Part shown: positions 1 through 11,358 of the stretch, in pieces
How positions within the stretch are numbered: position 1 is the first letter of the stretch
Layout: every line of letters begins with the position of its first letter
Source: Trichaptum fuscoviolaceum
Taxonomy: Eukaryota > Basidiomycota > Agaricomycetes > Hymenochaetales > Trichaptaceae
Direction of reading: 5' to 3'
NCBI GenBank assembly: GCA_910574455.1
Contig: CAJSYZ010000003.1
Location: 4,525,250 to 4,589,249, forward strand
Length of the DNA: 64,000 nucleotides
The notes under the pieces: model-generated
The model's database searches: none
What the model was told of the DNA's origin: nothing
What the model saw: only the letters and a program-made list of their open reading frames with translations
Made by a program: the position numbers and the translations under genes

Positions 1-1013
1 ACCCCAAGGAGGTGAGCTAAACGGAAGATACTCCCTAGAGCTATCACGGATAACTTTGGAGTTTTTGAGTCACCGTGACGGGGGTAGCCTGACTCCGAGT
101 CGGAGGTGTCATTCAGGTCACTCCGGCGAGTCCGAGTCAGCGGTTGACGGCAACTTCCAATAGTAATACGCTGGCACACGGTAGAGGTCTCTGACTCATA
201 CTCTGGCTCGACTATCCACATTCTTGTTTTTCTGTCAGGTGAGTCTCCAATGTTCTTGAAAAACTGGACAAGGGCGCATTCCTGACGTTCTCCATTGGCG
301 GTGAAGGAGAAAAGAAGCATAACCCGAGCAATTCGCATCCCTGCAAACCCCTTTTTGCGAGAACTAACTTGGACAAGAACGACATCACGTCGTGGTTTTC
401 CGCGCCAAGAGGGATTGGACCTGATCACCTCCCTCATTGCTTGCTCTATAGGAATTGATTCGCCGCGGTAGGCGAAATACGCGGTAGCTGAATGGAAGAT
501 GGCAATGACATTGCCCATGTCCAGTGCAAACTGTTGTTCGGCTATCAGGCTTTCAGAAGCGCTTCCGAGGTCATAGTATCCTAATTCGTTCAAGTTGCAC
601 CTTTCGTACTTGCAGAATAAGTATATTTTGATGAGTCGTCGGAGCTGTCGGAGTTCCGGATGGCCTTTTATCGCTGCAAGAGCGTTGAGCTGTTTGGGGT
701 ACAGCTTACTGGACTCTGTAAGGATAGCAACGAATAAGTCAGATATCCAGCGCCACAATTTGAAGCTCGTGTTACTGACGTTGTTTCGAAGCCATTAACA
801 TCAAGCTCGAAGGATCACTTCTACCACCTAAGCAAAACCGATGTTCTGTATTTTCCACATCATGAAGAACAACACTACTTTGCAGTCCTTCCACTGATGA
901 AGTGCTGAAATCATCCAGGTCAGCAATTTCGTTGTGCCCTTGATTACCCACAGTGCCATCGAAGAAATCATCTGTATCATTGGCTGCTCCTGCCACACCA
1001 ATACACTGCAACT
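1..1013 (-). pseudogene. Plavaka transposase, C-terminal segment
   Basis: Minus-strand frame open from about 777 to the left edge, encoding blocks such as KLWRWISDLFVAIL, PELRQLRRLIKIYLF, AMREVIRSNPSWRGKPRRD and ARVMLLFSF, ending in MWIVEPEYE followed by a Ser/Asp-rich insert and LSVIALGSIF. No stop is seen before position 1, so the end of the gene lies outside the window. A second open stretch, 1011-772, joins in frame with the segment right of the retrotransposon array (codons agg-gag-cag across the removed insertion). The junction between these two frames near 775-830 is either an intron whose sites I could not fix or a frameshift. Confidence 0.75.
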
Positions 1014-1018
1014 GCTCC

Positions 1019-3490
1019 TGTTACGACCTGGGGGGAACCTGGGGGCCGGGGCGCGTTAGCGGCTTCCGGGGCAAGGCCTGGGAGAGCGCGCGGCAGCGGA
1101 GGAGGCGAAGGGGAACCGTTAAGGACGCTACCACGCCAACGGAGTCGCGCGGGGAGCGGGGCTACGGGGGCGAGACGCAAGGGGGCTCAAGGCGAGGACG
1201 GGACGGAGTCAGAGGCGAGGCGGGGAAGGCAGAGTCGAGGCGCGGGAGACAGAGTCGAGACGCGGGGAAATGCCAAGCGGAATTCTGGCGGGAATCTGGA
1301 TTCGCGCGGGAATCTGGATTCGTGCGGGAATCTGGATTCGTGCGGGAATCTGGATTCGTGCAGGGATTGCAGAGCGGGAATCGTTCGGGACTTTGGCGGG
1401 AATCGCAGAGCGGGATTCTAGCGGGAATCTCAGAGCGGGATTCTGGGCAGGACTCAGAGCGGGATTCGCAGAGCGGGATTCGGGACAAGACAGAGACAAG
1501 AGAGCCAGAGAGCAGGCGTGCTTAGGACGGGAGCAGAGAGCTCAGGATAACCGGGATCTCAAGGCAACACTTCTGTATCAGGAGGAGGTTCCCTAAGGAA
1601 GCACTAAGGAAGCACTCGACAAGTCAGCATTGTAAAACTACACTAGAGACAAGACAGAAACACACCTAAGGAAGCACTCGACAAGAGGACAAAAGTGAGT
1701 GCTCCTTACGGTGGCGACAGGTATTTATCTACTGGGCAGAATCTACAGGGAACGGGCATGCACAAACGCGCAACTAACTAGTTACACAATCTTGCGGGCG
1801 AAGGCCGCGCATACAGTGACGTGAATCCGGGATTCGGGATTCGGTGCGGGAACATCTGGGCAAGATCTAAGGGAACGAGCGTGAAGCATGGTCAAGTGGA
1901 ACAAAGAGAACTAAAGGAATGTAATTGTGCGCGAGGTATCAAGCTGGCGCACAGGCAGCGGGGTAACGAGCGTGGGGGGCGGATGTAATGCATACATCGT
2001 CTCGGGATAAGTTGCAGGCAACTTCTGGCGTGGATCAGGGTCGCGGGAGATCGACAGGGACCAACTTCGAAGAAGCCGGTGCTTCGATGTCGTAACGAAG
2101 CCTAATCGCGAGGCGCGCGCAGGGCAGGGCGACTAAGGACGAGGTTCGAGTCCTTGCGGACAATGAGATCAATCCCGCACACGGGGTGGCGGGAATCTGG
2201 TCTACGGGCCGGGACAGGACGCTACTAACGAGACTAGTTGGCTGGCACGTGCGTGGCCAGGCCAATCACCTGGGGCTATCTCAAGACGAGGTTAGCATCG
2301 AGGAGCGGGGAAGCTAAGGGGTTTCCCTTGGACAACGGGAAACTCGCGCGATTCGCGACGGGATCATGCAGGGAATCTGGTTCGGGTTTCGACCGGGTTT
2401 CGAGTTCGGGTTTCGACTGGGAATCGAGTTCGGGTTTAGACCGGGTTTCGAGTTCGGGTTTCAGCTGGGAATCGAGTTCGGGTTTAGACCGGGAATCGAG
2501 TTCGGGTTTCGACCGGGAATCGAGACAGGGAATCTTTCGGGAATCAGAGCGGGAACTTAGCTGGGGTTGCGATGGGAATCGCGGCGGGATCGAAGGCGGG
2601 AATCCTGCGGGGGATTTGCGCAGGGATTCGAGACGGGACGCGAGGCGGGAAACGAGCGGGGGGAGTTTGGCGGGACTCCAACCTGGACGAGTGGGGGAGT
2701 CTTGACGGGCCTCCAACCGGGAACGAGCGTGGGTTGCGGGATTGTCAGAGAGGACGCTTGACAGCGTTCGCGGCGAGGCGGGATTCCTGGCGGGGCAGGC
2801 TGTGGACGAACAAGGGCAGGTCGAGAGGCACAGGATGTCGAAGGGGTTAGCTAGGGCACCGTGGCAGGACGAGCGCAGGGCAGGGTTCGTGACCGGGCAG
2901 GATTGCGGGACAGCAATCCTTGACCGCTGTCGTGTTGGCTTACTAAGGCCAGACAGAGGTCGGCTTTGGACGCAGTGGATCAATCTCCTAACTGCACTTC
3001 ATGACTGTGGACGCGAGGCCGGGATCTGGTATCCGGGCATAGTCGAGAACCTACGAGGTCTGGGATAGCTATGGCTATGGCTATGGCTGTGGCAGGCTAT
3101 GGCTATGGCTGTGGCTATGGTGAGTGACTTCGGGACTATGGCGAGGTACGGGGTTCACTGGAGCGGGGAACAGAGCATGACGGGAGCGGGGAGCGAGCGG
3201 GGGATCATCCTAGAGTCGGGGGAACGACGAGGCGGGCTAGGGATGGATCGAGACGCGGGGACGAGGCGGGGGACTGACGAGGAGACGTGGGCGAGGACAA
3301 GCAGGGGCGAGGAGGTCGTAGCGGGGCGGAACTCTTAGCAGGAGAATGCATGGCGAAGCAGAGGTTCTTCTGGGATCAGAGAGCGGGGGATCCTTTCGGG
3401 ATCTAGCCAAGGTCGCGATTTCGGGTTTCAGTATACCGGGTTCTGTTCGGGTTTGCCTTAGACATGTTGGGGTCCTGGGGGATCCCGACA
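1019..3490 (-). repeat. LTR 1 of the gag-only array
   Basis: On the minus strand the LTR starts TGTCGGGATCC and ends AGGTCGTAACA. It differs from LTR 2 and LTR 3 by few changes: four instead of three copies of an 18-bp repeat (GGGAATCTGGATTCGTGC, around 1288-1361), one base fewer in a homopolymer near 2665 and TACTAAGG for TACTCAAGG near 2942. It holds several low-complexity tandem repeats, including GGGAATCGAGTTCGGGTTT units at about 2370-2530 and GGCTAT repeats at about 3068-3120. These give long but meaningless open frames on both strands. The self-primer 11-mer lies at 1686-1696. Confidence 0.9.
1686..1696 (-). promoter_or_regulatory. Putative self-primer in LTR 1 (predicted RNA 5' end)
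   Basis: The minus strand reads ACTTTTGTCCT, a perfect reverse complement of the primer-binding site AGGACAAAAGT at 4964-4954 and 8899-8889. A GATAAATA sequence lies about 35 bases upstream on the minus strand and could act as a TATA element. The 11-mer lies between inverted GCACTC and GAGTGC arms (1674-1679 and 1697-1702). By analogy with Tf1 the transcript would begin at or next to this 11-mer, making U3 about 1.8 kb and R-U5 about 0.68 kb. This start is an inference. Confidence 0.6.
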
Positions 3491-3507
3491 TTACCCCCCT
3501 CCAAAGG
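3491..3507 (-). other. Polypurine tract of internal region 1
   Basis: Minus strand CTTTGGAGGGGGGTAA directly abuts the LTR start TGTCGGG. The same tract lies at 7424-7440. It resembles CTTGGAGGGGGATAA before the 3' LTR of the autonomous element at 29156-29170. Confidence 0.8.
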
Positions 3508-3681
3508 TGCTACTCCGGAGCACCAAAGGATTAGAGTAGTCTTTAGCTTTCCGTACTAATTATCCAATACTTAATAACCATAATCATAACCCAGGCGCAG
3601 AGTCTTTCGGGATTTCCGTCGAGAAACCATTATTACCAACACGGGACTAAACATAATCCGAAAAAAATTTCGCGGGGGAAT

Positions 3682-4864
3682 CTACCGGGTTTTGACCAAA
3701 ATTCGCGCCAACGGGCGGCTTTGCTTTCGTCGAGGCGTGCCTTTCCCACCGAGCTGGGGAGAGGCAGTCAGTTTGCCTAGGCGGTCGGGTTTCGAAGGAC
3801 CAAGGGCGGGGACGAAGCGGGGGTCGAGGACGAGACTTCAGGCAGGGCGGCCTCAGGGGGCCCTTCCGGGATCGACTGGGACTGGGCTGGACGGGATTTT
3901 CGATGCAGGAAATCTACCAAAGTTCGGGACGCGTTTGCTTGTGCTTCTGCAGCACCAAGCAGTCGTTCGGGAACAACGGGGTCGAGCGGGGTCGGGATCG
4001 AAGCGGGAACTGGTTCAGGGACCGGGGAAACAGGTGCGGGAACTGGAGGCACGGCGGGAGAAGCTGGGGTCGAAGCGTCTGGAGCGGGGGACGTGACAGT
4101 CGGGACCGGGGCGGCAGTAGACGTTGACGGGATCGTTTGCAGGTCAGAGATGCATACTTGTATCAAACCCTGTAAGAGGCTTTCAACTTCGTGACGCAGG
4201 AACTGGCTGAACGCGGGATCCGTGTCTTGGACTATCCGGGTGCAGTGGGGCACCATTCGGGTCAGGACTTGGGCAACGCGGCTCAACATGGCGGGAGACG
4301 GTTCTGAGGCAGCGGGGGCGCGGGTTTCCGGGGCAGAATCCGAGGACGTAGCTTGGACACCTATCGTCGCAAACTGGCGTTTCGGGCTAGACTTCCGGGG
4401 TACTACCTTTGCGGGGGGAGCGGCTTTTTTCACGGGAGGCCTTTCAGCGCAATCGCGAATCAAGTGGCCCTTTGTTCCGCAGTAGAAGCAGAGCCCAAGT
4501 TTTCGCCTTTCATGCCTATCAGCATCAGAAAGGGTGCGCTTGGTCGAGGACGGGATTCGGGGAACCGTAGGACGGGGCATCGTGGCACGGGGCGGGGCAG
4601 TCGGACATGCGGGAACCAAATGTTCGTTAGAACCGCAGTAAAACAGAGGCGCAGTTTACGGCGCAGTTCACGAGTTTCTGGGGACGATGTCTGGGACGCA
4701 GGGCGAGAGCGGGGGCGAGGTGCTACCGAGGCTGGGGAAGTTGACCGGGACGTGGCTGGCGAGGCAGGGACAGAGACAAGCCGGGGGAGCTGGACAGCAG
4801 GTGACTGTGGCCGGGAATTGCTCGAGGAAGACGAGCGCGTAGAGCGGGAGTCTGACGCGGACAT
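3682..4864 (-). pseudogene. Gag-like zinc-knuckle ORF, frameshifted copy
   Basis: This is the counterpart of the intact ORF in internal region 2. One missing base near 4640 falls in the Tyr codon of the first CCHC knuckle. Another near 3795 shifts the C-terminal end. The second knuckle (CFYCGTKGHLIRDC) and the Pro/Ala-rich part stay readable between the two breaks. The copy cannot encode the full protein. Confidence 0.85.
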
Positions 4865-4953
4865 AGCGACGCGGGGATTTTGTCGAAGTCCGAAAAAAAA
4901 GAGTCGGGTAAAGAACGTAGATTGTTGCCAATCCTGGTTACAGTAAGCTTTAG

Positions 4954-4964
4954 ACTTTTGTCCT
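4954..4964 (-). other. Primer-binding site, internal region 1
   Basis: Minus strand AGGACAAAAGT starts 2 nt after the 5' LTR end (AGGTCGTAACA, then TT). It is perfectly complementary to ACTTTTGTCCT inside the same LTR and does not begin with TGG as tRNA-primed sites normally do. Confidence 0.7.
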
Positions 4965-4966
4965 AA

Positions 4967-7423
4967 TGTTACGACCTGGGGGGAACCTGGGGGCCGGGGC
5001 GCGTTAGCGGCTTCCGGGGCAAGGCCTGGGAGAGCGCGCGGCAGCGGAGGAGGCGAAGGGGAACCGTTAAGGACGCTACCACGCCAACGGAGTCGCGCGG
5101 GGAGCGGGGCTACGGGGGCGAGACGCAAGGGGGCTCAAGGCGAGGACGGGACGGAGTCAGAGGCGAGGCGGGGAAGGCAGAGTCGAGGCGCGGGAGACAG
5201 AGTCGAGACGCGGGGAAATGCCAAGCGGAATTCTGGCGGGAATCTGGATTCGCGCGGGAATCTGGATTCGTGCGGGAATCTGGATTCGTGCAGGGATTGC
5301 AGAGCGGGAATCGTTTGGGACTTTGGCGGGAATCGCAGAGCGGGATTCTAGCGGGAATCTCAGAGCGGGATTCTGGGCAGGACTCAGAGCGGGATTCGCA
5401 GAGCGGGATTCGGGACAAGACAGAGACAAGAGAGCCAGAGAGCAGGCGTGCTTAGGACGGGAGCAGAGAGCTCAGGATAACCGGGATCTCAAGGCAACAC
5501 TTCTGTATCAGGAGGAGGTTCCCTAAGGAAGCACTAAGGAAGCACTCGACAAGTCAGCATTGTAAAACTACACTAGAGACAAGACAAAAACACACCTAAG
5601 GAAGCACTCGACAAGAGGACAAAAGTGAGTGCTCCTTACGGTGGCGACAGGTATTTATCTACTGGGCAGAAATCTACAGGGAACGGGCATGCACAAACGC
5701 GCAACTAACTAGTTACACAATCTTGCGGGCGAAGGCCGCGCATACAGTGACGTGAATCCGGGATTCGGGATTCGGTGCGGGAACATCTGGGCAAGATCTA
5801 AGGGAACGAGCGTGAAGCATGGTCAAGTGGAACAAAGAGAACTAAAGGAATGTAATTGTGCGCGAGGTATCAAGCTGGCGCACAGGCAGCGGGGTAACGA
5901 GCGTGGGGGGCGGATGTAATGCATACATCGTCTCGGGATAAGTTGCAGGCAACTTCTGGCGTGGATCAGGGTCGCGGGAGATCGACAGGGACCAACTTCG
6001 AAGAAGCCGGTGCTTCGATGTCGTAACGAAGCCTAATCGCGAGGCGCGCGCAGGGCAGGGCGACTAAGGACGAGGTTCGAGTCCTTGCGGACAATGAGAT
6101 CAATCCCGCACACGGGGTGGCGGGAATCTGGTCTACGGGCCGGGACAGGACGCTACTAACGAGACTAGTTGGCTGGCACGTGCGTGGCCAGGCCAATCAC
6201 CTGGGGCTATCTCAAGACGAGGTTAGCATCGAGGAGCGGGGAAGCTAAGGGGTTTCCCTTGGACAACGGGAAACTCGCGCGATTCGCGACGGGATCATGC
6301 AGGGAATCTGGTTCGGGTTTCGACCGGGTTTCGAGTTCGGGTTTCGACTGGGAATCGAGTTCGGGTTTAGACCGGGTTTCGAGTTCGGGTTTCAGCTGGG
6401 AATCGAGTTCGGGTTTAGACCGGGAATCGAGTTCGGGTTTCGACCGGGAATCGAGACAGGGAATCTTTCGGGAATCAGAGCGGGAACTTAGCTGGGGTTG
6501 CGATGGGAATCGCGGCGGGATCGAAGGCGGGAATCCTGCGGGGGATTTGCGCAGGGATTCGAGACGGGACGCGAGGCGGGAAACGAGCGGGGGGAAGTTT
6601 GGCGGGACTCCAACCTGGACGAGTGGGGGAGTCTTGACGGGCCTCCAACCGGGAACGAGCGTGGGTTGCGGGATTGTCAGAGAGGACGCTTGACAGCGTT
6701 CGCGGCGAGGCGGGATTCCTGGCGGGGCAGGCTGTGGACGAACAAGGGCAGGTCGAGAGGCACAGGATGTCGAAGGGGTTAGCTAGGGCACCGTGGCAGG
6801 ACGAGCGCAGGGCAGGGTTCGTGACCGGGCAGGATTGCGGGACAGCAATCCTTGACCGCTGTCGTGTTGGCTTACTCAAGGCCAGACAGAGGTCGGCTTT
6901 GGACGCAGTGGATCAATCTCCTAACTGCACTTCATGACTGTGGACGCGAGGCCGGGATCTGGTATCCGGGCATAGTCGAGAACCTACGAGGTCTGGGATA
7001 GCTATGGCTATGGCTATGGCTGTGGCAGGCTATGGCTATGGCTGTGGCTATGGTGAGTGACTTCGGGACTATGGCGAGGTACGGGGTTCACTGGAGCGGG
7101 GAACAGAGCATGACGGGAGCGGGGAGCGAGCGGGGGATCATCCTAGAGTCGGGGGAACGACGAGGCGGGCTAGGGATGGATCGAGACGCGGGGACGAGGC
7201 GGGGGACTGACGAGGAGACGTGGGCGAGGACAAGCAGGGGCGAGGAGGTCGTAGCGGGGCGGAACTCTTAGCAGGAGAATGCATGGCGAAGCAGAGGTTC
7301 TTCTGGGATCAGAGAGCGGGGGATCCTTTCGGGATCTAGCCAAGGTCGCGATTTCGGGTTTCAGTATACCGGGTTCTGTTCGGGTTTGCCTTAGACATGT
7401 TGGGGTCCTGGGGGATCCCGACA
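4967..7423 (-). repeat. LTR 2 of the gag-only array (shared central LTR)
   Basis: This 2457-bp LTR serves as the 5' LTR of one unit and the 3' LTR of the other. It has no target duplication of its own, as expected for a recombination-made array. The self-primer 11-mer is at 5616-5626. Private changes include GGCAGAAATC for GGCAGAATC near 5666. Confidence 0.9.
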
Positions 7424-7614
7424 TTACCCCCCTCCAAAGGTGCTACTCCGGAGCACCAAAGGATTAGAGTAGTCTTTAGCTTTCCGTACTAATTATCCAA
7501 TACTTAATAACCATAATCATAACCCAGGCGCAGAGTCTTTCGGGATTTCCGTCGAGAAACCATTATTACCAACACGGGACTAAACATAATCCGAAAAAAA
7601 TTTCGCGGGGGAAT

Positions 7615-8799
7615 CTACCGGGTTTTGACCAAAATTCGCGCCAACGGGCGGCTTTGCTTTCGTCGAGGCGTGCCTTTCCCACCGAGCTGGGGAGAGGCAG
7701 TCAGTTTGCCTAGGCGGTCGGGTTTCGCAAGGACCAAGGGCGGGGACGAAGCGGGGGTCGAGGACGAGACTTCAGGCAGGGCGGCCTCAGGGGGCCCTTC
7801 CGGGATCGACTGGGACTGGGCTGGACGGGATTTTCGATGCAGGAAATCTACCAAAGTTCGGGACGCGTTTGCTTGTGCTTCTGCAGCACCAAGCAGTCGT
7901 TCGGGAACAACGGGGTCGAGCGGGGTCGGGATCGAAGCGGGAACTGGTTCAGGGACCGGGGAAACAGGTGCGGGAACTGGAGGCACGGCGGGAGAAGCTG
8001 GGGTCGAAGCGTCTGGAGCGGGGGACGTGACAGTCGGGACCGGGGCGGCAGTAGACGTTGACGGGATCGTTTGCAGGTCAGAGATGCATACTTGTATCAA
8101 ACCCTGTAAGAGGCTTTCAACTTCGTGACGCAGGAACTGGCTGAACGCGGGATCCGTGTCTTGGACTATCCGGGTGCAGTGGGGCACCATTCGGGTCAGG
8201 ACTTGGGCAACGCGGCTCAACATGGCGGGAGACGGTTCTGAGGCAGCGGGGGCGCGGGTTTCCGGGGCAGAATCCGAGGACGTAGCTTGGACACCTATCG
8301 TCGCAAACTGGCGTTTCGGGCTAGACTTCCGGGGTACTACCTTTGCGGGGGGAGCGGCTTTTTTCACGGGAGGCCTTTCAGCGCAATCGCGAATCAAGTG
8401 GCCCTTTGTTCCGCAGTAGAAGCAGAGCCCAAGTTTTCGCCTTTCATGCCTATCAGCATCAGAAAGGGTGCGCTTGGTCGAGGACGGGATTCGGGGAACC
8501 GTAGGACGGGGCATCGTGGCACGGGGCGGGGCAGTCGGACATGCGGGAACCAAATGTTCGTTAGAACCGCAGTAGAAACAGAGGCGCAGTTTACGGCGCA
8601 GTTCACGAGTTTCTGGGGACGATGTCTGGGACGCAGGGCGAGAGCGGGGGCGAGGTGCTACCGAGGCTGGGGAAGTTGACCGGGACGTGGCTGGCGAGGC
8701 AGGGACAGAGACAAGCCGGGGGAGCTGGACAGCAGGTGACTGTGGCCGGGAATTGCTCGAGGAAGACGAGCGCGTAGAGCGGGAGTCTGACGCGGACAT
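7615..8799 (-). CDS. Gag-like protein with two CCHC zinc knuckles (394 aa)
   Basis: The open frame reaches upstream into LTR 3, but the first Met after the LTR (codon at 8799-8797) is the likeliest start. That gives 394 residues beginning MSASDSRSTRS. Two CX2CX4HX4C knuckles follow at about residues 49-62 (CFYCGSNEHLVPAC) and 98-111 (CFYCGTKGHLIRDC). The C-terminal two thirds are rich in Pro, Ala and Ser. No capsid (Retrotrans_gag), protease, reverse transcriptase or integrase is visible. Knuckles near the N-terminus are unusual, since nucleocapsid knuckles usually end Gag. The protein may be a nucleocapsid-only remnant that binds element RNA while particles come from another element. Function is inferred from the knuckles only. 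Confidence 0.6.
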   Translation of the reverse strand: MSASDSRSTRSSSSSNSRPQSPAVQLPRLVSVPASPATSRSTSPASVAPRPRSRPASQTSSPETRELRRKLRLCFYCGSNEHLVPACPTAPPRATMPRPTVPRIPSSTKRTLSDADRHERRKLGLCFYCGTKGHLIRDCAERPPVKKAAPPAKVVPRKSSPKRQFATIGVQATSSDSAPETRAPAASEPSPAMLSRVAQVLTRMVPHCTRIVQDTDPAFSQFLRHEVESLLQGLIQVCISDLQTIPSTSTAAPVPTVTSPAPDASTPASPAVPPVPAPVSPVPEPVPASIPTPLDPVVPERLLGAAEAQANASRTLVDFLHRKSRPAQSQSIPEGPPEAALPEVSSSTPASSPPLVLAKPDRLGKLTASPQLGGKGTPRRKQSRPLARILVKTR

Positions 8800-8888
8800 A
8801 GCGACGCGGGGATTTTGTCGAAGTCCGAAAAAAAAGAGTCGGGTAAAGAACGTAGATTGTTGCCAATCCTGGTTACAGTAAGCTTTAG

Positions 8889-8899
8889 ACTTTTGTCCT
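8889..8899 (-). other. Primer-binding site, internal region 2
   Basis: Identical to the site of internal region 1, with the same 2-nt spacer from LTR 3. Confidence 0.7.
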
Positions 8900-8901
8900 A
8901 A

Positions 8902-11358
8902 TGTTACGACCTGGGGGGAACCTGGGGGCCGGGGCGCGTTAGCGGCTTCCGGGGCAAGGCCTGGGAGAGCGCGCGGCAGCGGAGGAGGCGAAGGGGAACC
9001 GTTAAGGACGCTACCACGCCAACGGAGTCGCGCGGGGAGCGGGGCTACGGGGGCGAGACGCAAGGGGGCTCAAGGCGAGGACGGGACGGAGTCAGAGGCG
9101 AGGCGGGGAAGGCAGAGTCGAGGCGCGGGAGACAGAGTCGAGACGCGGGGAAATGCCAAGCGGAATTCTGGCGGGAATCTGGATTCGCGCGGGAATCTGG
9201 ATTCGTGCGGGAATCTGGATTCGTGCAGGGATTGCAGAGCGGGAATCGTTCGGGACTTTGGCGGGAATCGCAGAGCGGGATTCTAGCGGGAATCTCAGAG
9301 CGGGATTCTGGGCAGGACTCAGAGCGGGATTCGCAGAGCGGGATTCGGGACAAGACAGAGACAAGAGAGCCAGAGAGCAGGCGTGCTTAGGACGGGAGCA
9401 GAGAGCTCAGGATAACCGGGATCTCAAGGCAACACTTCTGTATCAGGAGGAGGTTCCCTAAGGAAGCACTAAGGAAGCACTCGACAAGTCAGCATTGTAA
9501 AACTACACTAGAGACAAGACAGAAAACACACCTAAGGAAGCACTCGACAAGAGGACAAAAGTGAGTGCTCCTTACGGTGGCGACAGGTATTTATCTACTG
9601 GGCAGAATCTACAGGGAACGGGCATGCACAAACGCGCAACTAACTAGTTACACAATCTTGCGGGCGAAGGCCGCGCATACAGTGACGTGAATCCGGGATT
9701 CGGGATTCGGTGCGGGAACATCTGGGCAAGATCTAAGGGAACGAGCGTGAAGCATGGTCAAGTGAAACAAAGAGAACTAAAGGAATGTAATTGTGCGCGA
9801 GGTATCAAGCTGGCGCACAGGCAGCGGGGTAACGAGCGTGGGGGGCGGATGTAATGCATACATCGTCTCGGGATAAGTTGCAGGCAACTTCTGGCGTGGA
9901 TCAGGGTCGCGGGAGATCGACAGGGACCAACTTCGAAGAAGCCGGTGCTTCGATGTCGTAACGAAGCCTAATCGCGAGGCGCGCGCAGGGCAGGGCGACT
10001 AAGGACGAGGTTCGAGTCCTTGCGGACAATGAGATAATCCCGCACACGGGGTGGCGGGAATCTGGTCTACGGGCCGGGACAGGACGCTACTAACGAGACT
10101 AGTTGGCTGGCACGTGCGTGGCCAGGCCAATCACCTGGGGCTATCTCAAGACGAGGTTAGCATCGAGGAGCGGGGAAGCTAAGGGGTTTCCCTTGGACAA
10201 CGGGAAACTCGCGCGATTCGCGACGGGATCATGCAGGGAATCTGGTTCGGGTTTCGACCGGGTTTCGAGTTCGGGTTTCGACTGGGAATCGAGTTCGGGT
10301 TTAGACCGGGTTTCGAGTTCGGGTTTCAGCTGGGAATCGAGTTCGGGTTTAGACCGGGAATCGAGTTCGGGTTTCGACCGGGAATCGAGACAGGGAATCT
10401 TTCGGGAATCAGAGCGGGAACTTAGCTGGGGTTGCGATGGGAATCGCGGCGGGATCGAAGGCGGGAATCCTGCGGGGGATTTGCGCAGGGATTCGAGACG
10501 GGACGCGAGGCGGGAAACGAGCGGGGGGAAGTTTTGGCGGGACTCCAACCTGGACGAGTGGGGGAGTCTTGACGGGCCTCCAACCGGGAACGAGCGTGGG
10601 TTGCGGGATTGTCAGAGAGGACGCTTGACAGCGTTCGCGGCGAGGCGGGATTCCTGGCGGGGCAGGCTGTGGACGAACAAGGGCAGGTCGAGAGGCACAG
10701 GATGTCGAAGGGGTTAGCTAGGGCACCGTGGCAGGACGAGCGCAGGGCAGGGTTCGTGACCGGGCAGGATTGCGGGACAGCAATCCTTGACCGCTGTCGT
10801 GTTGGCTTACTCAAGGCCAGACAGAGGTCGGCTTTGGACGCAGTGGATCAATCTCCTAACTGCACTTCATGACTGTGGACGCGAGGCCGGGATCTGGTAT
10901 CCGGGCATAGTCGAGAACCTACGAGGTCTGGGATAGCTATGGCTATGGCTATGGCTGTGGCAGGCTATGGCTATGGCTGTGGCTATGGTGAGTGACTTCG
11001 GGACTATGGCGAGGTACGGGGTTCACTGGAGCGGGGAACAGAGCATGACGGGAGCGGGGAGCGAGCGGGGGATCATCCTAGAGTCGGGGGAACGACGAGG
11101 CGGGCTAGGGATGGATCGAGACGCGGGGACGAGGCGGGGGACTGACGAGGAGACGTGGGCGAGGACAAGCAGGGGCGAGGAGGTCGTAGCGGGGCGGAAC
11201 TCTTAGCAGGAGAATGCATGGCGAAGCAGAGGTTCTTCTGGGATCAGAGAGCGGGGGATCCTTTCGGGATCTAGCCAAGGTCGCGATTTCGGGTTTCAGT
11301 ATACCGGGTTCTGTTCGGGTTTGCCTTAGACATGTTGGGGTCCTGGGGGATCCCGACA
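8902..11358 (-). repeat. LTR 3 of the gag-only array
   Basis: This 2457-bp LTR is followed by the right target duplication GCTCC at 11359-11363. Private changes include AAGTGAAACAAAG near 9762 and the loss of one C in GAGATAATCCC near 10035. The three LTRs differ from one another at only a handful of sites. Confidence 0.9.

Larger units (their letters stand above)
3491..4966 (-). repeat. Internal region 1 of the array
   Basis: This region is 1476 bp between LTR 1 and LTR 2. On the minus strand it starts with a 2-nt spacer and primer-binding site next to LTR 2 (4966-4954) and ends with the polypurine tract next to LTR 1. It is nearly identical to internal region 2 but lacks two single bases (near 3795 and near 4640), both inside the gag-like ORF. 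Confidence 0.9.
7424..8901 (-). repeat. Internal region 2 of the array
   Basis: This 1478-bp region is the undamaged copy. On the minus strand it runs from the primer-binding site (8899-8889) through the gag-like ORF to the polypurine tract (7440-7424). Confidence 0.9.
1019..11358 (-). mobile_element. Tandem LTR-internal-LTR-internal-LTR array of a gag-only LTR retrotransposon
   Basis: Three near-identical LTRs (1019-3490, 4967-7423, 8902-11358) separated by two near-identical internal regions (3491-4966, 7424-8901), all reading on the minus strand. The array is bounded by one 5-bp target duplication, GCTCC at 1014-1018 and 11359-11363, so it entered as one element and later gained a unit, most simply by unequal recombination between LTRs. 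LTRs (about 2.46 kb) are longer than the internal part (about 1.48 kb), which carries only a zinc-knuckle gag-like ORF and no pol. It is therefore a non-autonomous TR-GAG type element. It sits inside the Plavaka transposase coding sequence. Confidence 0.92.

Noticed and set aside
1288..1361. Possible CRISPR-like or satellite array
   Set aside because: Direct repeats are contiguous with no spacers and lie in an LTR of a eukaryotic element.
953..1596. Long overlapping open frames on both strands in the LTRs (for example 953-1525 plus and 1162-1488 minus), repeated in all three LTRs
   Set aside because: They come from GC-rich tandem repeats with periods that are multiples of three. Open frames exist in several phases on both strands, composition is monotonous (Arg, Ser, Gly), and no start, domain or splice signal favours one.
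2238..2983. Open frames with repeats such as FGFRPGFEFGFRLGI or SKPELDSRSKPELDS inside the LTR
   Set aside because: They are translations of a GGGTTTCGACCGGGAATCGAG-type tandem repeat in different phases, within U3. The repeat explains them fully.
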